Below are positions 28,333-36,957 of a stretch of DNA of 64,000 bases, piece after piece. Source of the DNA: SHVZ01 sp041906305 (lineage in GTDB: Bacteria > Pseudomonadota > Alphaproteobacteria > SHVZ01); NCBI GenBank assembly GCA_041906305.1, contig JAYRJL010000001.1, forward strand, positions 62,001-126,000, given 5' to 3'. The translations under genes and the position numbers were made by a program. Below the pieces are notes generated by a model. That model had not been told where the DNA came from. It saw nothing but the letters and a program-made list of their open reading frames with translations, and did no database searches. The number at the start of each line of letters is the position of its first letter. The stretch's first letter is position 1.

Positions 28333-29694
28333 TTACGGCAACAACGGCGACCACGCCGGGTCGGAGCCTTCTGTCGGCGTGACCACCTCGCGTTCGTTGA
28401 AGCCGGTGAGGTCGATCGAATAGAGCTTTACCTTGCCGCCTCTGCCCCACGCGTCCGACTGGCGATAGAACATCAGCACGCGGCCGTTCGGCGCCCAGGT
28501 CGGGCCGTCCTGGAGCCAGCTCTTGCTCAAGGTGCGCGCACCCGAGCCGTCGGGGCGCATGACGCCGAGCGCGAAGCCGTCGTTCTCCTGCGTGTAGGCG
28601 ATGAGGTCGCCGCGTGGGCTCCACACCGGCGTGTGGAAGCGGCCCTCGCCGAAGCTGATGCGCTGCGCCTCGCCGCCGCCGGCATTCATCGTGTAGAGGT
28701 TCGGCTTGCCGCCGCGGTCGGAGCTGAAGACGATCCGCTTGCTGTCGGGCGAGTAGCTCGGCGAGACATCGAGCGCGCCGCCCGAGGTGAGCTGCGTCTG
28801 CTGCCGCGTGCGCAGGTCCATCGTGTAGAGGTTCGACTTGCCCTCGCTCGCCATCGCGAAGATCACCTTCTGCCCGTCGGGCGAGAAGCGCGGCGCGAAG
28901 GTCATGCCGGGGAAGTTGCCGACCAGATCCTGGCGGCCGGTGTCGATGTTGAAGAGATAGACGCGCGGCTCGTTGCGGAAATAGGAGAGGTAGGTGATCT
29001 CCTGCGCCGTCGGCGAGAAGCGCGGCGTCAGCACCATGTCCTTGCCGTCGGTCAGGAACTTATGGTTCGCGCCGTCCTGGTCCATGATCGCGAGGCGCTT
29101 GATCGGCCGCGTCTTCGGCCCGCTCTCGGCGATGTAGACGACGCGCGTGTCGAAATAGCCGTCCTCGCCGGTGATGCGCTTGTAGATCGCGTCGGCGACG
29201 AAGTGCGCCATGCGCCGCCAGTTCTGCGGCGTCGAGTAATAGGCGAGCCCGGTCATCTGCTCGCCCGCGAACACGTCGAACAGCCGGAACTCGACCTTGA
29301 GCCTGCCGTCGGACTGGATCTCGGCGGTGCCGCCGACCAGCGCCTGGGCGCCGATCACGCGCCAGTCGCCGAAGCGCGGCCCCGCCTTCAGCGACTCCGG
29401 CGTCTGCACGAAGGAACGCGGATTGAGCGGCTTGAACAGGCCTGAGCGCTCGAGGTCGGCCGAGATCACCTCGGCGATGGTGCGCCCGGTCGCCGCCTGG
29501 TCCGGCTTGCCGGCGGTGAAGGGCGTGATCGCGATCGGCAGCGGGTCGGTCTTGCCGCGCGTGATGTCGATGCGGAGCGCGGCCAAAGCATTCGTCGCGA
29601 CAGCGGATAGCGGCAGCGCGGCGAGGCCGGTCAGCAGCGTGCGACGGGACGGGCCGGCCAGGGTCCGTTCCGGGGTCCACCGCTGGTCGCGCAT
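28333..29694 (-). CDS. tolB: TolB-like beta-propeller protein
   Basis: 453-residue periplasmic protein. The N-terminus has a twin-arginine-like signal (SRRTLLTGLAALPLSA). The TolB N-domain follows (residues ~40-170, with IAITPFTAGKPDQA), then a beta-propeller of WD-like repeats (FSPDGQKVIFAMAS, YSPDSKRIVFSSDRG, WSPRGDLIAYTQ). Length is near canonical TolB (~430). TolB links Pal and the Tol proteins in outer-membrane invagination. Here no tolQRA, pal or ybgF gene is adjacent, so this may be an extra or relocated copy. Start 29694 follows AGGGAGGA and excludes a longer frame to 29742. Confidence 0.9.
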   Translation of the reverse strand: MRDQRWTPERTLAGPSRRTLLTGLAALPLSAVATNALAALRIDITRGKTDPLPIAITPFTAGKPDQAATGRTIAEVISADLERSGLFKPLNPRSFVQTPESLKAGPRFGDWRVIGAQALVGGTAEIQSDGRLKVEFRLFDVFAGEQMTGLAYYSTPQNWRRMAHFVADAIYKRITGEDGYFDTRVVYIAESGPKTRPIKRLAIMDQDGANHKFLTDGKDMVLTPRFSPTAQEITYLSYFRNEPRVYLFNIDTGRQDLVGNFPGMTFAPRFSPDGQKVIFAMASEGKSNLYTMDLRTRQQTQLTSGGALDVSPSYSPDSKRIVFSSDRGGKPNLYTMNAGGGEAQRISFGEGRFHTPVWSPRGDLIAYTQENDGFALGVMRPDGSGARTLSKSWLQDGPTWAPNGRVLMFYRQSDAWGRGGKVKLYSIDLTGFNEREVVTPTEGSDPAWSPLLP

Positions 29695-29807
29695 CGCCGT
29701 TCCTCCCTGTTTCGTTCCGTTTCGTGAGTCGCCGAAAAACATCAGGCAGCAACGCGGCGAAAATGAGGCGTTTGCCGCCTCAACACCCGCTTGCTAGCGT
29801 CGGATCC

Positions 29808-30686
29808 ATGAGCCTCACCCTCCGTGCCAACGACCTCCGCGTCCGCCCGCTCGGCGGGCCCTTCGCGGCCGAGATTTCCGGCGGCGACCTCAGCCACGCG
29901 ACCGACGAGGACATCGAGACCATCCGCCGCGCGATCGCCGAGCACCTGGTGGTGCGGCTCCGGGGATACCGGATGGACGACGTCCAGTTCACGCGCTTCG
30001 TCGCGCGCTTCGGCGAGCTCCACACCTCGCCCGACTACGTCAAGGACCGGAAGGTCTATGTGGCGGAGTCGCCCCTGATGAGCGTCGTCTCCAACATCGT
30101 CGAGGACGGCAAGCCGATCGGCCATCACGGCGACGGCGAGCTCGACTGGCACACCGACCTCTCCTTCACCGACATGCCGTCGGCGCTGACGATGCTCTGC
30201 GCGCGCGAGATCCCGCCGACCGGCGGCAACACGCATTTCACCGACATGTACCGCGCCTACGAGATCCTGCCCGACGACCTCAAGGCCCGGCTGGCGCGGC
30301 TCACGATCAAGCACCAGGCGAGCCACAACCCGCAATACGGTACCTGGCCCGGCTGGGAGCACATCGAGACCCGGGACGTGCGCGAGATGCCGGGGCCGGT
30401 CCACCTGATCGTCCGCACGCATCCCGAGACGGGACGGAAGTCGCTCTATCTCGGCCGCCGCTTCGGCGCCTACATCCCGGGGCTGGTGCTGGCGAAGAGC
30501 GAGGCGCTGCTCGACGAGCTCTGGTCCTATGCCGGCCGGCCGGAGAACTCGTGGGCGCAGGAGTGGCAGCTCCACGACATCGCGATCTGGGACAATCGCT
30601 GCACCATGCACCGCCGCGACAGCTTCGCCGGCCTCGGCCGCCGCCGCATGCACGGCCTCATGACCAAGGGCACGCGGCCGGAGTAG
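29808..30686 (+). CDS. TauD/TfdA-family Fe(II)/2-oxoglutarate dioxygenase
   Basis: 292-residue enzyme of the taurine dioxygenase family. The iron triad is His115-x-Asp117 (WHTDLSF) and His268 (NRCTMHRRD), with 2-oxoglutarate Arg in RRRMHGLMTKG. Segments PTGGNTHFTDMYRAYE and HPETGRKSLYLG are characteristic of the sulfonate/alpha-ketoacid group. The substrate is likely a small sulfonate, phenoxyacid or similar anion, not determinable here. It is divergent from tolB and converges on a peptide-type binding protein gene with a terminator between. The ATG at 29808 fits the family N-terminus. Confidence 0.9.
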   Translation: MSLTLRANDLRVRPLGGPFAAEISGGDLSHATDEDIETIRRAIAEHLVVRLRGYRMDDVQFTRFVARFGELHTSPDYVKDRKVYVAESPLMSVVSNIVEDGKPIGHHGDGELDWHTDLSFTDMPSALTMLCAREIPPTGGNTHFTDMYRAYEILPDDLKARLARLTIKHQASHNPQYGTWPGWEHIETRDVREMPGPVHLIVRTHPETGRKSLYLGRRFGAYIPGLVLAKSEALLDELWSYAGRPENSWAQEWQLHDIAIWDNRCTMHRRDSFAGLGRRRMHGLMTKGTRPE

Positions 30687-30696
30687 CCCACATAGG

Positions 30697-30724
30697 AAAA
30701 GGGGCGGCCGAAGCCGCCCCTTCC
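30697..30724. terminator. bidirectional intrinsic-type terminator
   Basis: Perfect stem GGGGCGGC (30701-30708), loop CGAA, GCCGCCCC (30713-30720), flanked by AAAA on the left and TTCC on the right. It lies between the convergent dioxygenase and binding-protein stops, where it could serve both strands. Confidence 0.75.
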
Positions 30725-30745
30725 TCGCGACCGATGCGGCGGCGG

Positions 30746-32395
30746 TCAGCCGGCGATCTTCTCCATGTTCCAGTAGACCGGGCTCAGGATGCCGACGACG
30801 CCCTTGAGGCGGTCCTTGCGGTAGGCGATCGGCGGGAAGTACTGGCCGGCATAGGCGTAGGGTGCCTGGTCGAAGAAGCGGAGCTGGATCTTGTCCATCA
30901 GGGCCTTCCGCTGCGCCTCGGCGGTCACCGCCAGGTACTCGACGCGCAGCTTCTCCATCTCCTCGTCGCAGGGCCAGCCGAACCAGTTCTTCTGCTCGCA
31001 GGTGGATTCCAGCGGCGCGTTCAGCACCGGGTCCATCATGATCGCGCTCGGCCACGCGGTCGGGAAGATGTTCCAGCCGCCGCGGTCCGCCTGCGGCGAG
31101 GCCTTGATCGAGCGCCGCGTGACCAGCGTCGACCAGTCCATCGACTGCAGGTCGGACTTGACCCCCAACTCGCGCAGATGCCCGTCCAGCACCTGGGCGA
31201 TCAGGTGCAGGTTCACCTGGTCGGTCGGGTCCATGAGCACGATCGGCTCGCCGTTGTAGCCGCCCTCGCGCAGCAGCGCCTTGATCCGCTCGGGCTCGTA
31301 TTTGGCGAAGCGCTCGGTGCCGACCATCGTCCCGTTGGGCGAGCCGCAGACGAACGGCGTCAGGCAGACACGGCCGAGATCGCCGGTCTGGCCGGTGGCG
31401 GCGAGATAGTCCTCCTGCCGGCTCTCGATCACCATCTGGATCGCCTGGCGCACCTTCGGATTGTCGAAGGGCTTGTTGAGCGAGTTGAAGCGGAAGTGGA
31501 ACTGCCATCCGAGCGGATCGAGGAAGCCGATGGAGATGTTCGGGTTGGCGCGCATCTGGCGCACCTGGTCGGCGATCGGGTTGGTGAGGTAGTCGAGCTC
31601 GCCCGCGACCAGCGCCGCCGACTGCACCGACGGATCGGGAATGACGTGCCACTCGACGCGCTCGATCTTGACCACCTTGCCGCCGGCATAGCCGTCGGCG
31701 GGCTCGGAGCGCGGCTTGTAGTTGGGGTTCTTCGTGTAGACGACGCGGTTGTTGGGCTGCCACTCCTCCTTGACCCAGCGGAAGGGTCCGGAGCCCACCA
31801 CCTCGGTCACCTGCGTGAAGGGATCGGTGTCGGCCTCCTTCTCGCGCATGACGAACAGCACCGGGCTGACCGCACCCAGCGTCTCCAGCACCGGCCCGAA
31901 CGGCTCCTTGAGCTTGAGGCTGAACGATTTCTCGTCGATCGCGGTCAGCGACTGGGCGCGATCCATCATGATCTTCGCCTTGCCGAAGCGGGCCGCCCAG
32001 CGCTTGATCGAGGCGATGCAATCGCGCGAGGTCACCGGCGAGCCGTCGGAGAATCCGAGGCCGTCGCGGAGCCGGAAATTATGCGTGAGGCCGTCGGCGG
32101 AGGCCTCGTACTTCTCCACCATCTGCGGCTTCACGTCGTACTTGCTGTCGACCGAGAAGAGTGTGTCGTAGACCATGTAGCCGTGGGTCGAGGTGATGGT
32201 CGCGGTCGTCCAAACGGGATCGAAGATCTTGAGGTCGACCTCGGGCGCGACCTTGACGGTCGCACGCGAGCCTTGCGCGAAGGCGCCGCCGCTTCCGAAG
32301 CGGAGCGCGGCCGGCATGGCCAGCGCGCCGGCGCCGGCCCTGATGACGCCGCGCCGCGTGAACTTGAGTCTGCCGCCTGAATTCCTGGTGCCCAT
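30746..32395 (-). CDS. SBP_bac_5 peptide/opine-type ABC binding protein
   Basis: 549-residue periplasmic solute-binding protein of ABC cluster 5 (DppA/OppA family). It has a twin-arginine-like signal (FTRRGVIRAGAGALAM), then the family opening LKIFDPVWTTATITSTHGYMVYDTLF and the mid motif FNSLNKPFDNPKVRQAIQM. The start at 32395 is set by GGAGG nine bases upstream. No permease or ATPase gene accompanies it, so it must work with a transporter elsewhere. Related to the other binding protein at 55751 (shared GYMVYDTLF-like and WPCDE-EKLR phrases). Ligand may be a peptide, opine or other small organic molecule. Confidence 0.9.
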   Translation of the reverse strand: MGTRNSGGRLKFTRRGVIRAGAGALAMPAALRFGSGGAFAQGSRATVKVAPEVDLKIFDPVWTTATITSTHGYMVYDTLFSVDSKYDVKPQMVEKYEASADGLTHNFRLRDGLGFSDGSPVTSRDCIASIKRWAARFGKAKIMMDRAQSLTAIDEKSFSLKLKEPFGPVLETLGAVSPVLFVMREKEADTDPFTQVTEVVGSGPFRWVKEEWQPNNRVVYTKNPNYKPRSEPADGYAGGKVVKIERVEWHVIPDPSVQSAALVAGELDYLTNPIADQVRQMRANPNISIGFLDPLGWQFHFRFNSLNKPFDNPKVRQAIQMVIESRQEDYLAATGQTGDLGRVCLTPFVCGSPNGTMVGTERFAKYEPERIKALLREGGYNGEPIVLMDPTDQVNLHLIAQVLDGHLRELGVKSDLQSMDWSTLVTRRSIKASPQADRGGWNIFPTAWPSAIMMDPVLNAPLESTCEQKNWFGWPCDEEMEKLRVEYLAVTAEAQRKALMDKIQLRFFDQAPYAYAGQYFPPIAYRKDRLKGVVGILSPVYWNMEKIAG

Positions 32396-32576
32396 GACGA
32401 GATGCCTCCCCATGTTTTGACCGCGCGATCACCGGCGGTCGGTTTGATCGGCAGGGAAAGCATAGGCATGCGGACGCGGCCGGCGCAATTCAGGCGGGCC
32501 GCCGCGACTTCGACGCGGCGCGGAAACGAGATGGAGCGGGGAGGGAAGCCGAGGCCGGCGCGGGCGCGCCTGCGCG

Positions 32577-33323
32577 TCAGTTCCGGTAGTCGGGCTCTTC
32601 CTTGTCGAGCACGCGCATCCAGGCATTCAGATGTGCCTGCTGGGCGCGCGGCGTCAGCGTCTTGTCGCGGTCGGGCGAGTTCCAGATCAGGTTGTCGGCG
32701 ATGCGCCAGGGCTCGCCCAGCGGCTTCTTCAGGAGCGTGTTCATCGCCCACTTCTCGGCGAAGTAGAAGTTGTCGAAAGCGTCGGCGATCGTGTTGCCGA
32801 GCGTGGTCAGGCCGTGCATCGCGTGCACGATGATCGTCTTGTCGCCGACCTTGCGCGCGACCCGCTGCACCTCGGCCTCGCTGACCTCGCCGCCCAGCTC
32901 GTCGTCGTAGCAGACCTGCTTGCCGAACAGCATCGCGTGCGCGCTCGACTGGTCGAAGCGGCCGCCCTTCACGCAGGAGATCGCCGTCGCATAGGGCGGA
33001 TGCGCGTGGATGATCGCCTTGGCGCGCGGCAGCAGCGTGTGCAGCCTCGGATGCAGGTAGAAGGCGGCGCTCCGGACCTGGCCCTTGCCCGCGTGCACCT
33101 TGCCCTCGCCGTCGACGATCAGCAGGCTGGACGCGGTGATCTCGCGGAAATGCAGCTCGTAGGGATTCAGCAGGTAGCGGTCGGGCCCGATCTCGACCGA
33201 GAAGTGGTTGGCGATGCCCTCGTTCCAGCCGAAGCGGTTGGCGAGGCGGAAGCAGGCGGCGAGTTCGAGTCGCGCCTGGCGCTCAGCCGATTCCGAGGGT
33301 CCGATCCTGCCGACGACGGTCAT
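32577..33323 (-). CDS. class II aldolase/adducin-family protein
   Basis: 248-residue protein with the class II aldolase/adducin fold. Zinc-binding histidines are present in IIHAHPPYA, and a third is expected in IIVHAMHGLTTLG. The N-terminal AANRFGWNEGIANHFSVEI matches L-fuculose-phosphate/ribulose-phosphate-like members. GGAGG five bases before the ATG at 33323 sets the start and excludes a longer frame to 33518. Substrate unknown; an aldolase or decarboxylase of a small hydroxy acid is likely. Transcribed alone, about 180 bases upstream of the binding protein gene on the same strand. Confidence 0.88.
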   Translation of the reverse strand: MTVVGRIGPSESAERQARLELAACFRLANRFGWNEGIANHFSVEIGPDRYLLNPYELHFREITASSLLIVDGEGKVHAGKGQVRSAAFYLHPRLHTLLPRAKAIIHAHPPYATAISCVKGGRFDQSSAHAMLFGKQVCYDDELGGEVSEAEVQRVARKVGDKTIIVHAMHGLTTLGNTIADAFDNFYFAEKWAMNTLLKKPLGEPWRIADNLIWNSPDRDKTLTPRAQQAHLNAWMRVLDKEEPDYRN

Positions 33324-33495
33324 GCCTGCCTCCTGGTCTCGATCCGTCGTATCGGATCGGAACAAAGGCGGCAAGCAAAGGCACCTCGGCACGGATCGCC
33401 GGTCGATGGATGGGGTCGCCGGCGGATCGACCAGGGTTTCCGAAAAGACAACCTTCGCTTGACCCCCGCCGGATGGACCACGAGCATCGCGCCCA

Positions 33496-33702
33496 GTGAC
33501 CGCCGACATCCCAACCATCGCCGGCTGGCGAAAGCTCGCCCGGGACCTCCGCTCCTATGCCGAGACGCTCCGCCCCGAAGGAAGGCTCGAGCTGATCCGC
33601 GAGGCCGAGGCATGGGAGCGGAAGGCGGCCGCGGCCGAAACCGCCGGCAAGGCGCCGGGCGAAGCCGCGGGAATCTCGGAAGGCGATAAAAAGGCCGGCT
33701 GA
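33496..33702 (+). CDS. small hypothetical protein
   Basis: 68-residue frame starting with GTG (33496). The translation is amphipathic and helical (WRKLARDLRSYAETLRPEGR, then EAWERKAAAAE), with a Lys/Glu/Ala-rich tail. Short proteins of similar make-up are common in alphaproteobacteria, but I cannot name the family. No strong ribosome site is seen. It ends ten bases before the convergent sensor kinase stop. Confidence 0.45.
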   Translation: MTADIPTIAGWRKLARDLRSYAETLRPEGRLELIREAEAWERKAAAAETAGKAPGEAAGISEGDKKAG

Positions 33703-33711
33703 AGCCGCCCT

Positions 33712-35958
33712 CTACGCCGTTTCGCGCGGGCGTTCCTCGATGCCGCCGCGGGGAAGCGCCGCGTCGACCGCCTCCAGGAAGCTGCGGACGTCGAGAGGCT
33801 TGGTCAGATAGGCCGAGAATCCGGCCTTGAGCCCTCGGGCGATGTCGCCGGGAAGCGCCCCGGCGCTCAAGGCCAGCACCGGGATCTTCGCCGTGGCCGG
33901 CATCTCGCGGATCCGGCGAAGCACCTCGTAGCCGTCGATGTCGACCAGGTTGATGTCGAGGATGATCAGGTCGGGCCGGTAGTGCTCTGCGAGCGCGATG
34001 CCGTTGGCGCCGTCGGCCGCCTCGATCACGCGCACGTCGTCGAGCGTCGCCAGGATGTTCTTCACCAGCACGCGGTTGGCCGGGTTGTCCTCGACATGCA
34101 GCACCGAGAATCCCGAGCGGAAGGCGAGGCCCTCGCGCGCCGTCTCGGTCTCGATCCGCTCGGGCGTCCCGACATGGACCGGCACGTCGATCCAGAAGCG
34201 GCTGCCGACGCCCTCGGTCGAGGTGAAGGCGATGGTGCCGCCCATCAGCTCGATCAGGCGGCGGCTGAGAGCGAGCCCGATGCCGGTACCCTCGATCGCC
34301 TTGATCTCGGCGCCGAGGCGGTTGAACGGCTGGAACAGCTCCGCCTGGCGGTCGCGCGGAATCCCCTCGCCGGTGTCGGTGATGGCGATCCTGATCCGGT
34401 CGTCGCCGATCCGCTCGTAGGAGAAGGTGACCCTGCCGTCCGGCCGGTTGTACTTGATCGCATTGACGCCGAGGTTGATCAGCACCTGAGCTAGGCGCAC
34501 GCGGTCGGCATGGATCGCCGGCAGGCCCTGGCCGAAATCGCCGGCCTCGACCTCGATGCCGGTCTTCTCCGCCGACTGCACCAGCGTCGCGATCACCGAC
34601 TTCATCAGCGGCACCAGCTCGACGCGCTCGGTCGAGACCGAAAGGTGCCCGGCGTCGATCTTCGACAAATCGAGCACGTCGTTGATCAGCCCCAGCAGGT
34701 GGCGACCGGCGGACAGGATGTGGCCGACGAACTCGCGCTGCTTGTCGTTGAGGTCGCCGAAATAGGGACGGTTCATCAGCTGGGCGAAGCCCAGGATGCC
34801 GTTCATCGGCGTGCGCAGCTCGTGGCTCATCAGGGCCAGGAACTCCGACTTCGCGCGGTTGGCGTCGTGGGCCACGTCGCGCTCGCGCTCGCGTACCTCC
34901 ATCAGCTCCGCCGCCTTCCCCAGCGCCCCGCCGAGCACGGCGACTTCCTTGATCTCGACGGCGGGGATCTCGACCTTTTCACCCGATCCCAGCGCCAGGG
35001 CCGGTGCGGCCAGCGCGTTCAGCGAGCGGGTGACCCGCCGCGCCACGGCGTTCGCCATGACGACGCCGACCAGCACCACCAGCAGCAGCAGGACCGCGTT
35101 GACCACGATCGTCTGGAACAGGATGGTCGTTACCTGATGCAGCGGCACGGCGAACGCGATCATCCATCCCGTGCGCGGCGAGCGGCTGAAGCCCGCCAGC
35201 ACCGGCAACCCCTTCGGCGAGACGCCCTCGAAGGCGCCGTCTTCGCCGCTCGCCGACCGCTCGAGGAAGCGCGCGGGCGCCTTGGTGCCGATCACGCCGC
35301 CCGGATCCCAGGTCAGAGCACCGACGGTGCCGTTCCGGTCGAGGATCGCGACCAGCCAGCCCTCGGGAATCTTCTGGCGCTTCAGCACCTCGCCCAGGCG
35401 ATCGGAGAACATGCCCATGCCGACGAGGTACCTGACCTTGCCGTCGATGGTCACCGGCACGGTGTTGCCGATCACCGGCCTGCCGGTCGCCGGCCCGACG
35501 AAGAGATTTGAGACCACCGGCTGCCCCGTCTCGATCGCGGTCCGGATCATGTCCATGTTGGTCTCGTGCGGCAGCTCCGAGCCGAACGGACGGACGGTGT
35601 TGAGAAGCTGCTGGCCCGAAGGATCGTGGACGACGATGTTGCTCGCGGTCTGGGTCGACAGCAGCGCCTTCGCTTCGTTGTAGAAGGCCTCGAGATTGCC
35701 GGTGCGCAGATGCGGCGAAGCGGCGAAGACCTGGAGGATCGCGTGGATGCCGGCGATCTCGGCATCGACCGCCTGCATGAGCGCGCGCGCCGTCGCCACC
35801 ATCTCGCGCTCGGCATTGGCGCGCTCGCGCCGATAGGATTCGTAGATCAGGAATCCGGCCATCAGCGCCGCCGGCACGATGCACGCGACCACCAGCCATC
35901 GAAGCCAGAACTGCAGCGTTCGGGGGCGCTTGCCGGGCGGGGGCGGATCAGACGTCAT
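33712..35958 (-). CDS. hybrid sensor histidine kinase
   Basis: 748-residue membrane kinase. TM1 is at ~17-38, a double-Cache-like sensor at ~40-270, TM2 at ~281-303 and a HAMP-like linker at ~304-360. HisKA carries His379 (LMSHELRTPMNGI), followed by an ATPase domain (INLGVNAIKYN, EGTGIGLAL) and a C-terminal receiver with Asp668 (ILDINLVDIDG) and Lys (LTKPLD). It detects an extracytoplasmic small molecule. No response regulator gene is next to it, so the output partner is remote. Start 35958 gives TM1 at the usual place; the upstream frame to 36213 overlaps the pantothenate kinase gene. Related in layout to the kinase at 52472. Confidence 0.93.
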   Translation of the reverse strand: MTSDPPPPGKRPRTLQFWLRWLVVACIVPAALMAGFLIYESYRRERANAEREMVATARALMQAVDAEIAGIHAILQVFAASPHLRTGNLEAFYNEAKALLSTQTASNIVVHDPSGQQLLNTVRPFGSELPHETNMDMIRTAIETGQPVVSNLFVGPATGRPVIGNTVPVTIDGKVRYLVGMGMFSDRLGEVLKRQKIPEGWLVAILDRNGTVGALTWDPGGVIGTKAPARFLERSASGEDGAFEGVSPKGLPVLAGFSRSPRTGWMIAFAVPLHQVTTILFQTIVVNAVLLLLVVLVGVVMANAVARRVTRSLNALAAPALALGSGEKVEIPAVEIKEVAVLGGALGKAAELMEVRERERDVAHDANRAKSEFLALMSHELRTPMNGILGFAQLMNRPYFGDLNDKQREFVGHILSAGRHLLGLINDVLDLSKIDAGHLSVSTERVELVPLMKSVIATLVQSAEKTGIEVEAGDFGQGLPAIHADRVRLAQVLINLGVNAIKYNRPDGRVTFSYERIGDDRIRIAITDTGEGIPRDRQAELFQPFNRLGAEIKAIEGTGIGLALSRRLIELMGGTIAFTSTEGVGSRFWIDVPVHVGTPERIETETAREGLAFRSGFSVLHVEDNPANRVLVKNILATLDDVRVIEAADGANGIALAEHYRPDLIILDINLVDIDGYEVLRRIREMPATAKIPVLALSAGALPGDIARGLKAGFSAYLTKPLDVRSFLEAVDAALPRGGIEERPRETA

Positions 35959-36088
35959 CGGCAAGGATCCGGGACCCCGAATGGCGAGAAAAAAAGCATT
36001 CGCACAAATCTCGGCCAGCATTGGTAAATAATTTATAAAAATCCACGAAAACCTGAAATGCCTGCGGGATGGAAGGGTTAGAGGGCCC

Positions 36089-36841
36089 GTGATACAGACC
36101 GCCATGCACGGGATGGACGCGATTCTGGCAGAGGTGATGCGTCGCCGGCCCATCGGCGAAGGCGCGCCCTTCGTGGTCGGCGTCGCGGGCTCGGTCGCGG
36201 TCGGCAAGAGCACCTTCGCCCGCGCGCTGGGTCAGGCGATTGCCGCCTCGGAAGGCGAGCCCCGGGTCGAGATCGTCTCGACCGACGGCTTCCTCTTCAC
36301 CAATCAGGTGCTGGCCGAGCGCGACCTCCGCAAGCGGAAAGGCTTTCCCGAATCCTTCGATGTCGAGGCGTTGCGCGCGGCGGTACGCGCGATCCGGCGG
36401 GGACAGCGCGTCGAGGCGCCGCTCTACTCGCATGTCGTCTACGACGTCGACCGCGAGAACGTGCATGTGGTCGAGGACGCCGACGTGGTGATCCTCGACG
36501 GGCTGCACCTGGCGCAGATCGAGCAGCGGGGCGAACCGCGCCTGATCGACTGCCTGATCTATCTCGACGCCGAGGAGTCGGTGATCGAGACGTGGTTCAC
36601 CGAGCGTCTGCTGCCGATGATGGTCGCTGGCGTCGACGACCCCAAGTCCTTCTATCACGCGTATCGCCATCTGGACGCGCCGGCGCGCCTCGACTTCGCC
36701 GCCAGGGTCTGGTCGTCGATCAACCTGCCGAACCTTCGCGACCACATCGTCGCCGATCGCGCCGCCGCCGACATCGTCCTGACGAAGGCGCCGGATCACT
36801 CGGTCGCCGCGCTGAACGCAAGGCCCCGCTCCGCCGCCTGA
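36089..36841 (+). CDS. coaA: type I pantothenate kinase-like protein
   Basis: 250-residue P-loop kinase of the bacterial type I pantothenate kinase (CoaA) family, first step of coenzyme A synthesis. Walker A GVAGSVAVGKST, the substrate segment STDGFLFTN with RKGFPESFD, and SHVVYDV are diagnostic. It is shorter than E. coli CoaA (~316), mostly because the N-terminus is abbreviated. Starts GTG 36089, ATG 36104 or ATG 36113 are all possible; GGAAGGG sits ~12-18 bases before the first. The reduced N-terminus leaves open a related kinase of different substrate (e.g. phosphoribulokinase/uridine kinase branch), but the DGF and RKGFPESFD phrases favour CoaA. Confidence 0.85.
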   Translation: MIQTAMHGMDAILAEVMRRRPIGEGAPFVVGVAGSVAVGKSTFARALGQAIAASEGEPRVEIVSTDGFLFTNQVLAERDLRKRKGFPESFDVEALRAAVRAIRRGQRVEAPLYSHVVYDVDRENVHVVEDADVVILDGLHLAQIEQRGEPRLIDCLIYLDAEESVIETWFTERLLPMMVAGVDDPKSFYHAYRHLDAPARLDFAARVWSSINLPNLRDHIVADRAAADIVLTKAPDHSVAALNARPRSAA

Positions 36842-36957
36842 CGCGGCAGCGTCATCGGAATACCGCTGTTCCTTCTCGCCCGGCCCAGGCGCGGAACGAT
36901 CCCCGCGACAGGCACTTATGACCTCGCAATCGATCCCCGTGGAGCGAGGGAAATCCG

